This document shows positions 1-5,497 of a stretch of DNA of 5,497 nt, one piece after another. This stretch comes from JBOCEF01 sp047610385 (GTDB lineage Bacteria > Pseudomonadota > Alphaproteobacteria > Rhodobacterales > Rhodobacteraceae). Where the stretch lies: positions 1-5,497 of the forward strand of contig JBLGAC010000082.1 of the NCBI GenBank assembly GCA_047610385.1, read 5' to 3'. Position 1 is the first letter of the stretch. The number at the start of each line of letters is the position of its first letter. A program made the translations under genes and the position numbers. The notes below the pieces were generated by a model. That model was given only the letters and a program-made list of their open reading frames with translations, ran no database searches and was not told where the DNA came from.

Positions 1-147
1 AGCGCTGGCCTGAGCAAACCTGACCTCAGCCACCCGCCAAGCAGCAGATCCAGCCACCACCGCGAATGACGGTGCCCATGACAGGGCCGGTATCACCGAC
101 CTGTCGCGTTTTGGTTCCAGTCACATGGCACCGGAACTGGTGGCTCG

Positions 148-983
148 GTCTTATTCCCCCACGAGCCGCCCTGCATCGCGGCGATGGCGGCCTGCGCGAT
201 CGCTCAGCACTGGGGCCGAGCGATCGGTGATCTTGGCCGCGAGGTCCGGCTGATCCCGCCTGCCTGCGTGAAGCGGCAAAAGAACGACCTGGCCGATGCG
301 GAGGCGATCGCGAAGGCAGGGTTCCGTCCAACCATGCGGTTTGTGGTGGTGAAAATTGAGGCGCAGCAGGCAGCTGCGATGGCGTATCGCACCCGCAATC
401 TTGTGGTCCGGCAGCGCATCCAGGCCATCAACGCGTCGGGCCGGGGGCACGCTCCCTAGCATGACCCAGCGGCACGCTCCCCAGCGTGACGACGCCATTT
501 GGCCGCGCAGCGCATCGTCGCGCCCGCCGGTCCCGCCCATGTCTGCCGCCTTGCCGCGGTGCGTGACTTGGCGCGGTTGCTTCTGGGCCGGATCGCCGAC
601 TTGAGCGGGAAGATTGCTGGCCTGCGCGCGGGCCCGATCACTGCGGCGGCGATCACCACCGATCTGCCGCCCATGCAGACCTTCTCAAAAGGCCGGGACT
701 TTGCAGCCTAGGTTGGGCCAACTCCAAGACAGCATTCGGGTGGCGGCAAGGCGCGGCTCTGGGTGCGCCGAAGATGGGTTGGTGCGGCATCTTGCGGGTC
801 ATCGGCGCCGTCGCGTTGGTCCGGTGGGCTGCACGAAAAGGCGCCCCGGAGGGCGCGTGGCGCACGCGGATGCTTGGGCGCAAACCAAGGATGCGCGTCG
901 CAGCGGCGCTGGCCAACCGCATGGCGCGCAGGGCACTGATGCGTAAGAACGAGGGTTGCCGAGGTCCGTCGATGGCGACCGCA
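148..983 (+). pseudogene. Decayed IS110-family transposase
   Basis: This is the remnant of a DEDD-type transposase/recombinase of the IS110 family, no longer able to make a protein. Recognisable segments run in family order. At 148-435 there is PPCIAAMAACAIAQHWGR, then RLIPPACVKRQKNDLADAEAI and RPTMRFVVVK, then RNLVVRQRIQAINA. At 490-711 there is RRHLAAQRIVAPAGPAHV, LLLGRIADLSGKIAGL, GPITAAAI and FSKGRDFAA. At about 755-983, in another frame, there is GAVALVRWAARKGAPEGAW, GRKPRMRVAAALANRMAR and a terminal NEGCRGPSMATA. Lesions: the N-terminus with the first catalytic Asp is missing; the usual MEAC Glu reads Ala; a few residues are lost before KRQKND; about 54 bp is inserted at 436-489; pieces are missing after RLAA and before GPITAAAI; TAG at 709-711 replaces the expected Trp; a frameshift lies near 755; and the natural stop seems lost after MATA. 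Family assignment is from remembered consensus. Confidence 0.88.
446..490. repeat. Two tandem copies of a 20-bp palindromic repeat
   Basis: GGCACGCTCCCTAGCATGAC (446-465) and GGCACGCTCCCCAGCGTGAC (471-490) match at 18 of 20 positions and are spaced 25 bp start to start. Each unit is itself a small hairpin. In the second copy CACGCT (473-478) pairs with AGCGTG (483-488) around a CCCC loop; the first copy has one G-T in the stem. The pair sits inside the dead IS110 gene, at a point where family members read straight from INA into a (L)RGHLA-like segment, so it appears to be inserted DNA. It resembles REP-type palindromic repeats. Two units are too few, and too hairpin-like with a 5-bp gap, to call a CRISPR array. 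Confidence 0.7.
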
Positions 984-1375
984 CAGGTCAAGATCATCGC
1001 GATATCGCCGCGGATGTGAGCAGTGCGCAGCAACGTAAGCGCAGACGCTCAACAGCCCGGGGCGGGCGCATCAGCATTCCCGGCGATGCGCCTTTGCGCG
1101 CGGGTAGGGGAAATGCTCCTGACCTGCATATCTCCATACTGGGCCTGCAGCGCGTGAAAGGCCGCACCGCTGACGCCGGACACATGACTGCACCTGATCA
1201 CATGCCCGAATGTCCCGTCACATCGCCTGCATCCATGGGGCGTCCACACACGTCCGGCCTGACTGCCCTTACCGCGCACTCCACGGCAGGAGGGTATCCG
1301 CACGGGTGATCTTGTGGTCCGGGATGCGGGCCAACTCTGGCATAGGGCAAGGGATTGACGCGGGCGCGGCGAGGG
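984..1375. other. Gene-free stretch between IS110 remnant and ppsA control region
   Basis: I recognise no protein, RNA gene or further transposase segment here on either strand. Open frames cross it, but none has family motifs or a good ribosome-binding site. The one structure seen is a perfect 8-bp inverted repeat, GGCGCATC (1065-1072) with GATGCGCC (1085-1092), separated by 12 nt and followed by only three T's. It could be a subterminal hairpin of the old IS110 element or a weak terminator. The 12-mer CTTGTGGTCCGG occurs at 1311-1322 and at 400-411 within the IS110 remnant, probably by chance. Confidence 0.4.
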
Positions 1376-1418
1376 GTCCGGCCGCCTTGATACGGATCAA
1401 CGCGAGGAGGGGCCGGAC
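1376..1418. repeat. Inverted repeat enclosing the FNR-type box upstream of ppsA
   Basis: GTCCGGCC (1376-1383) and GGCCGGAC (1411-1418) are perfect 8-bp inverted repeats separated by 27 bp. That spacer contains the FNR-type palindrome (1387-1400) and a purine-rich GAGGAGG (1404-1410). The arms could form a stem in single-stranded nucleic acid or act as a second operator. The outer palindrome is centred at 1397 and the inner one at 1393.5, so they are not perfectly concentric. In such GC-rich DNA an 8-bp match can also occur by chance. Confidence 0.45.
1387..1400. promoter_or_regulatory. FNR/FixK-type operator TTGAT-N4-ATCAA
   Basis: The sequence TTGATACGGATCAA is a perfect match to the FNR-family consensus TTGAT-N4-ATCAA (FNR, FnrL, FixK/Anr/Dnr regulators). 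It lies 61 bp upstream of the chosen ppsA start. If it acts as a class II activator site centred at -41.5, transcription would begin near 1435. A weak -10-like TAGGCT (1424-1429) sits at a compatible distance, leaving a leader of about 27 nt. The match is read directly. Promoter geometry and oxygen-responsive control of ppsA are inferences, and repression or chance occurrence cannot be excluded. Confidence 0.65.
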
Positions 1419-1461
1419 GGGCCTAGGCTGGGCGCTCTCCCCCCTGATGCGAGGCCGCGCC

Positions 1462-3864
1462 ATGACCCTTTCCCGCAAGACGCTGATCTGGTTCGAAGAC
1501 CTCGGTCGCGGTGATGTTGCCATCGTGGGGGGCAAGAATGCTTCCTTGGGTGAGATGGTCGCCACGCTCAGCGGGGCGGGCATCCGGGTGCCGCCTGGGT
1601 TTGCCACCACCGCGGACGCCTATCGCGATTTTCTGCGGGCCAACGATCTTGGCCCGGTGATCGACGCGGCGATGGCGGATCTGGCGGCAGGGCGCGCCGA
1701 TCTGCGCTGGACGGGGGCCTTTGTTCGCGCGGCCATTGCTGGCGGTGTCTGGCCGCCTGAGGCTGAGGCCGCGATCCGCCAGGCGTATCGGGATCTGGGC
1801 GCGCGCATCGGCAAGACCGACCCTGCGGTCGCCGTCCGGTCCAGCGCCACGGCTGAGGACCTGCCCGACGCCAGCTTCGCCGGCCAGCAGGAAACCTTTC
1901 TCAACGTGGTGGGCGAGGATGCAGCTCTCGAGGCCTGCCGCAACTGCCTTGCCTCGCTGTTCACCGATCACGCGATCAGCTACCGCGCCATGAGGGGGTT
2001 CGGCGCGACGGCAATCGCGCTGTCGGTCGGGGTGCAAGGAATGGTGCGCGCCGATCTGGGCGGGTCGGGGGTTATGTTCACGCTCGACACAGAATCGGGG
2101 TTCGACAAGCTGGTGCTGATCAACGCCGCCTGGGGGCTGGGGGAAAACGTCGTGCAAGGCGCGGTGGACCCGGATGAATACCAGGTGTTCAAGCCGCTGC
2201 TGGGCGACCCATCGCTGACGCCGATTGTCGAAAAAACCCTTGGGGCCAAGGCGATCAAGATGATCCATGGCGCGGCCGGGCAAGGCGCGACGCGCAATGT
2301 CCCCACCACGCCCGAAGAACAGGCGCGCTTTGTGCTGAGCGATGCTGAGATCGTGGCATTGGCCCGCGCCGCCGTGGTGATTGAGCGTCATTACGCCATG
2401 CCCATGGACATCGAATGGGCCCGCGACGGCGAAACCCAAAAGATTTTCATCGTGCAGGCCCGCCCCGAAACCGTGCAGTCGCGCGCCGACATGGGCGTGA
2501 TGCGGTCGTGCAAAGTGACGGACGCCGGGCCGGTGCTGGTCGAGGGGCTGAGCGTCGGCGCCATGGCCGCCATCGGGCCGGTCTGCGTGCTGGACAGCGC
2601 GGCCGACATCGACCGCTTCGTCGATGGCGCGGTGCTGGTGACCGGCACCACCGACCCCGATTGGGCACCGATCATGAAGCGCGCCGCCGCAATCGTCACC
2701 GACCATGGCGGGCGCACCTCGCACGCCGCGATCGTGAGCAGGGAGCTCGGCCTGCCCGCCCTGGTCGGGACCGGAAACGCGACGGAACTGTTGAAGGACG
2801 GCCAGATGGTCACCGTGAACTGCGCCGAGGGCGAGCGCGGCGCGGTCCATGACGGCGCGGCGAAAATCGAGATCGTGGAAACCGCCATCGGCGATGTGCC
2901 GGCCACGCGCACCGAGGTGATGGTGAACATGGCCGATCCCTCCGCCGCGCCCCGCTGGTGGCGCCTGCCCGCTGACGGGGTCGGATTGGCGCGGATGGAG
3001 TTCGTGATCGCAAACCGCATCAAGGCGCATCCGCTGGCGCTGACCCGGTATGACCAGCTAACGGATCGCGCAACCCGCGACGCCATCGACACCCTGACCC
3101 GCGCCTATCCCAGCCGTGAGGCATATTTCATTGAAGAACTGTCCATGGCGCTGGGCAAGATCGCATCCATCTGGCACCCGCGCCCGGCGATCATCCGCAT
3201 GAGCGATTTCAAAACCAACGAATACGCGGCCCTTCTGGGCGGCCGCGAGTTTGAGCTTGAGGAGGAAAACCCCATGCTCGGGTTCCGCGGGGCGTCGCGC
3301 TATTGCTCTGACACCTATCGCGATGGGTTCGCGCTGGAATGCCGCGCGATCAAGCGCTTGCGCGAGGATATGGGGTTCGCAAATGCCATCGTCATGATCC
3401 CGTTCTGCCGAACGCCCGAAGAAGCCGACCGCGTGTTGGAGGAGATGGCGCGAAATGGCTTGGTGCGCGGGCGCGGCGGATTGCAGGTCTATGTGATGTG
3501 CGAGATCCCGTCGAACGTCATCCTGGCCGAAGACTTCGCCAAGCGGTTTGACGGGTTCTCCATCGGATCCAACGATCTTACGCAGCTGACGCTTGGCGTG
3601 GACCGCGACAGCGAGGCGTTGGCGCACCTGTTTCGCGAACGCGATCCCGCGGTGCTTTGGATGATCGAAACGGTGATCGCCAAGGCCCGCGCCGCAGGGG
3701 TCAAGATCGGCCTGTGCGGGCAGGCACCCAGCAACGACCCCGAATTCGCGCGGCTGTTGGTGGCGGCGGGGATCGACAGCATCTCGGTCACGCCAGACAG
3801 CTTTTTCGCGGTAAAGACGAATGTCGCGGCGGCTGAAAAGGCAGGATTGATGACCAGAATATGA
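1462..3864 (+). CDS. ppsA: Phosphoenolpyruvate synthase (pyruvate, water dikinase)
   Basis: This cytoplasmic enzyme converts pyruvate, ATP and water to phosphoenolpyruvate, AMP and phosphate (EC 2.7.9.2), the gluconeogenic bypass of pyruvate kinase. The 800-aa protein is close to E. coli PpsA (792 aa), with all three domains in order. The N-terminal ATP-binding domain has GGKNASLGEM near the start, AVRSSATAEDLPDASFAG from residue 124, and closes with QARPET (332-337). The swivelling phosphohistidine domain has GGRTSHAAIVSREL with catalytic His421. The C-terminal PEP/pyruvate barrel has ENPMLGFRG, CEIPSN (680-685), SIGSND with Asn704/Asp705, and LCGQAPSNDP with catalytic Cys752. ATG 1462 is chosen because homology begins at once (WFEDLGRGDVAIVGGKNAS) and GAGG at 1452-1455 gives weak but correctly spaced ribosome binding. 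ATG 1447 is possible; the in-frame extension to 1210 shows no family similarity. An FNR-type box lies upstream. The last codons (MTRI, stop) overlap an antisense IS5-family remnant, so the extreme C-terminus may be transposon-derived. Confidence 0.97.
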   Translation: MTLSRKTLIWFEDLGRGDVAIVGGKNASLGEMVATLSGAGIRVPPGFATTADAYRDFLRANDLGPVIDAAMADLAAGRADLRWTGAFVRAAIAGGVWPPEAEAAIRQAYRDLGARIGKTDPAVAVRSSATAEDLPDASFAGQQETFLNVVGEDAALEACRNCLASLFTDHAISYRAMRGFGATAIALSVGVQGMVRADLGGSGVMFTLDTESGFDKLVLINAAWGLGENVVQGAVDPDEYQVFKPLLGDPSLTPIVEKTLGAKAIKMIHGAAGQGATRNVPTTPEEQARFVLSDAEIVALARAAVVIERHYAMPMDIEWARDGETQKIFIVQARPETVQSRADMGVMRSCKVTDAGPVLVEGLSVGAMAAIGPVCVLDSAADIDRFVDGAVLVTGTTDPDWAPIMKRAAAIVTDHGGRTSHAAIVSRELGLPALVGTGNATELLKDGQMVTVNCAEGERGAVHDGAAKIEIVETAIGDVPATRTEVMVNMADPSAAPRWWRLPADGVGLARMEFVIANRIKAHPLALTRYDQLTDRATRDAIDTLTRAYPSREAYFIEELSMALGKIASIWHPRPAIIRMSDFKTNEYAALLGGREFELEEENPMLGFRGASRYCSDTYRDGFALECRAIKRLREDMGFANAIVMIPFCRTPEEADRVLEEMARNGLVRGRGGLQVYVMCEIPSNVILAEDFAKRFDGFSIGSNDLTQLTLGVDRDSEALAHLFRERDPAVLWMIETVIAKARAAGVKIGLCGQAPSNDPEFARLLVAAGIDSISVTPDSFFAVKTNVAAAEKAGLMTRI

Positions 3865-4297
3865 CAGTTGCTGCGATGCAGACTTATGAAGGTATAAGCG
3901 CAGCGCTCCAAGCGGGTGGCGATGCGGTGCCAGTCCTTGAACTTGCGGAACATACGCTCAACCAGATTGCGCCGTAGGTGATCGGGGCCTCGGTGAGTCG
4001 CAAGATCAATGGCCTGCCGTCCGCGTATCAGACCGCGTGCAGCTTGGAGGTCTGGCCGCCTTTGGTCCGTCCGATGCGGCGGGAAGCAGCCCCTTTTTTG
4101 CCAGGCTCGCCGCAGTGCAGTGCTCTCAGTGGCCAATGCCGCGAGTATCCGTCGAACACACCCGCCCGGCTCTGGCGTGCGAAGCTGCAAAAGGGCCGCC
4201 CCTGCGCCATTGTGCAGTTCAATGCGCAGTTCGTGTCTGGCATGGCAATCGGCGCCTTCGTCAAGATCGCGCCAAAGATGATCCGCCCCACCCGCAG
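3854..4297 (-). pseudogene. Decayed IS5-family transposase remnant
   Basis: Read on the minus strand, fragments appear in the order expected of an IS5-family (IS427-like) DDE transposase, spread over several frames. First is an N-terminal-domain-like RIIFGAILTKAPIAMPD (down from about 4297), then FARQSRAGVFD (4151-4183) and, one frame over, RILAALATE. Next come KRGCFP, then RRIGRTKGGQTSKLHAV, then TGA (4028-4030) in place of the expected Cys, then ADGRPLILRLTE. A large deletion follows, leading to NLVERMFRKFKDWHRIATR and CAYTF (about 3888-3969), and finally CIAATVIFW (3854-3883) in a third frame. The R-(3)-E-(6)-K signature around VERMF keeps the third catalytic residue. The MIDATHLK-like segment with the first Asp and the second-Asp segment are gone, so it cannot be active. 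Its 3' end overlaps the last codons of ppsA. Family identity is from remembered consensus; the N-terminal part is the least certain. Confidence 0.82.
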
Positions 4298-4346
4298 CCC
4301 GGTGTTCATGGACAGAGCCGCAATTGCCGGCGACCGCGCCGGGGCC

Positions 4347-4371
4347 GCGGCGAGGGGCTGCTCCCCGCCGC
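4347..4371. terminator. GC-rich hairpin just after dmlA, without a T-tract
   Basis: On the plus strand GCGGC-GA-GGGG (4347-4357) can pair with CCCC-GCCGC (4363-4371) across a CTGCT loop, giving a 9-bp stem with a 2-nt bulge. It begins 5 nt beyond the dmlA stop codon on the minus strand, the usual place for a transcript-ending or 3'-protecting hairpin. No run of T's follows on either strand, so it is not a classical intrinsic terminator; it may instead stabilise the mRNA end or assist Rho-dependent termination. Confidence 0.4.
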
Positions 4372-4376
4372 ACCCT

Positions 4377-5453
4377 TCAGGCGTCGTTCAGCGCGTCGGC
4401 AATGGCGGTTCCGCAGGTCACGGTGTCAGCGGTGCCGCCCAGATCGGCGGTGCACAGACCCGGTTCCAGCAACACGCGTTCAATCGCGCGCATGATCCCG
4501 GCGGCCGCGTCGGGGTGGCCCAGATGGTCAAGCATCATCGCCCCCGCCCAGATCTGCCCGATCGGGTTGGCGACGCCCTTGCCCGCGATGTCTGGGGCCG
4601 AGCCATGGACCGGCTCGAACAAGGACGGGAACGCGCGCTCAGGGTTGATGTTGCCCGACGGCGCGATGCCGATGGTGCCGGTGCAGGCGGGGCCGAGATC
4701 CGACAGGATGTCGCCGAACAGGTTCGACGCCACCACCACGTCGAAGCGGTCGGGGTGCAGCACGAACATCGCGGTCAGAATGTCGATGTGGAACTTGTTC
4801 ACCGCGATGTCGGGATAGGCCTTGGCCATCTCGGCGACCCGTTCATCCCAATAGGGCATGGTGATCGCGATGCCGTTCGACTTGGTGGCTGAGGTCAGCT
4901 TGCCGCTGCGCTTGTCCGCCAGTTCGAACGCATAGCGCAGGATGCGGTCGACGCCGTGGCGCGACATCACTGTTTCCTGCATCACGATCTCCCGCTCGGT
5001 GCCGGGATACATCCGCCCGCCGATCGAGGAATATTCGCCTTCGGTGTTCTCGCGCACGATCATCATGTCGATGTCGCCCGGTTCGCGGCCCGCCAGCGGT
5101 GACTTGACGCCGGGCATCAGTTTTGCCGGGCGCAGACTGACATACTGATCAAATTCGCGCCGGAACAGCAGCAACGACCCCCACAACGAGACATGGTCCG
5201 GAACCGTGTCCGGCCAGCCCACCGCGCCAAAGTAAAGCGCGTCATGCCCGCCGATCTTGTCCTTCCAGTCGTCGGGCATCATCTGGCCGTGCTTGGCGTA
5301 GTAGGCGCAGCTGGAGAAATCGAAATCGTCGAACGCGAAGCTGAGGCCATAGCGGCGGGCGGCGGCCTCTAGCACGCGCACCCCCTCGGGCATCACTTCG
5401 GTTCCGATCCCGTCTCCGGGGATGACGGCGATTTTCATGGTGTTGGCTGACAT
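4377..5453 (-). CDS. dmlA: D-malate/tartrate dehydrogenase (decarboxylating), DmlA/TtuC type
   Basis: This is a cytoplasmic NAD- and divalent-metal-dependent beta-decarboxylating dehydrogenase of the isopropylmalate/isocitrate dehydrogenase family. Close relatives oxidise D-malate to pyruvate and CO2 (EC 1.1.1.83) and many also act on tartrate (EC 1.1.1.93). The 358-aa protein resembles E. coli DmlA (361 aa) throughout. It has IPGDGIGTEV (11-20), the subfamily hallmark FGAVGWPDTVPDHVSLWGS (75-93), LRP (107-109), VRENTEGEYSS (133-143), ATKSN with Lys191, HIDI with Asp224, the metal-binding NLFGDILSD with Asp248 and Asp252, and the NAD-site HGSAPDI (283-289) plus GKGVANP (291-297). The GWPDTVPDH segment separates it from LeuB. 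ATG 5453 is chosen because AAGGA lies 7 nt upstream and the length matches the family; an upstream in-frame ATG at 5492 has no visible ribosome site. It converges on ppsA, and its product pyruvate is the PpsA substrate. Preference for D-malate versus tartrate cannot be read from sequence alone. Confidence 0.92.
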   Translation of the reverse strand: MSANTMKIAVIPGDGIGTEVMPEGVRVLEAAARRYGLSFAFDDFDFSSCAYYAKHGQMMPDDWKDKIGGHDALYFGAVGWPDTVPDHVSLWGSLLLFRREFDQYVSLRPAKLMPGVKSPLAGREPGDIDMMIVRENTEGEYSSIGGRMYPGTEREIVMQETVMSRHGVDRILRYAFELADKRSGKLTSATKSNGIAITMPYWDERVAEMAKAYPDIAVNKFHIDILTAMFVLHPDRFDVVVASNLFGDILSDLGPACTGTIGIAPSGNINPERAFPSLFEPVHGSAPDIAGKGVANPIGQIWAGAMMLDHLGHPDAAAGIMRAIERVLLEPGLCTADLGGTADTVTCGTAIADALNDA

Positions 5454-5460
5454 GGCGCGG

Positions 5461-5465
5461 TCCTT
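5461..5465 (-). promoter_or_regulatory. Ribosome binding site deciding the dmlA start
   Basis: On the minus strand AAGGA precedes ATG 5453 by 7 nt, an ideal Shine-Dalgarno spacing. This favours a protein beginning MSANTMKIAV over the 13-residue longer form from 5492. Only 44 bp upstream of the start lies in the window, so the promoter cannot be assessed. Confidence 0.7.
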
Positions 5466-5497
5466 GGATTCTGCGTTGAGCGGTCGTCGCATGCGTG

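Noticed and set aside
1..147. Possible start of the IS110 gene or its guide (bridge) RNA region
   Set aside because: The N-terminal DLAK-type motif is not found in any frame. Only a short CCAGT/ACTGG pair is seen, which is too weak to claim an element end or RNA.
446..490. CRISPR array
   Set aside because: There are only two units, the gap between them is 5 bp, no spacers are present, and the units are hairpins within a broken transposase gene.
400..1322. Repeated 12-mer CTTGTGGTCCGG (400-411 and 1311-1322)
   Set aside because: It is an isolated short match with dissimilar flanks, one copy inside the transposase coding sequence, so it is most likely chance.
1210..1461. In-frame 84-residue N-terminal extension of PpsA from ATG 1210
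   Set aside because: It has no similarity to the family and is low in motif content. It would place the FNR-type box and inverted repeat inside the coding region, and PpsA homology starts at 1462.
1423..3030. Long open frame (535 codons) antisense to ppsA
   Set aside because: It mirrors the GC-rich codon pattern of ppsA, has no recognisable domain, and is His/Arg/Gly-rich as expected of a shadow frame.
3489..4373. A single 294-residue minus-strand protein
   Set aside because: Its first part is transposase debris in shifting frames and its last part is antisense to ppsA, so it is not one gene.
3978..4892. A 304-residue plus-strand frame
   Set aside because: It crosses the IS remnant and runs antisense through dmlA without any family motif.
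4377..5453. 3-Isopropylmalate dehydrogenase (LeuB)
   Set aside because: The GAVGWPDTVPDHVSLWGS segment and near-full-length similarity to DmlA/TtuC point to the D-malate/tartrate branch. No other leucine genes are nearby.

Overview
The window looks like a chromosomal stretch from a GC-rich alphaproteobacterium, most likely Rhodobacterales. That placement rests on GC-rich codon choice, the style of the two metabolic genes, and the kinds of decayed insertion sequences. It is an inference from composition and remembered protein families, not from a database search.

Layout. Positions 1-147 hold nothing I can name. Positions 148-983 (+) are a badly decayed IS110-family transposase, broken by deletions, frameshifts and stop codons, and by an apparent 54-bp insertion that carries two copies of a small palindromic repeat. 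Positions 984-1375 have no recognisable gene. A compact control region follows: a perfect FNR-type operator (TTGAT-N4-ATCAA, 1387-1400) nested inside an 8-bp inverted repeat (1376-1418), just upstream of an intact phosphoenolpyruvate synthase gene, ppsA (1462-3864, +). Directly abutting and slightly overlapping the 3' end of ppsA is an antisense remnant of an IS5-family transposase (about 3854-4297, -). A GC-rich hairpin (4347-4371) separates it from an intact D-malate/tartrate dehydrogenase gene of the dmlA/ttuC type (4377-5453, -), which converges on ppsA.

The two intact genes meet at pyruvate. DmlA-type enzymes oxidatively decarboxylate D-malate (and tartrate-related substrates) to pyruvate, and PpsA turns pyruvate into phosphoenolpyruvate for gluconeogenesis. 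They are convergent, not an operon, so any cooperation is metabolic. The FNR-type box suggests that ppsA responds to low oxygen through an FnrL/FixK/Dnr-type regulator.

I see no evidence of a wholly new multi-gene system. The points most worth a second look are the FNR-type operator, the ppsA C-terminus and stop codon that appear to come from antisense transposon sequence, and the palindromic-repeat insertion inside the dead IS110 gene.
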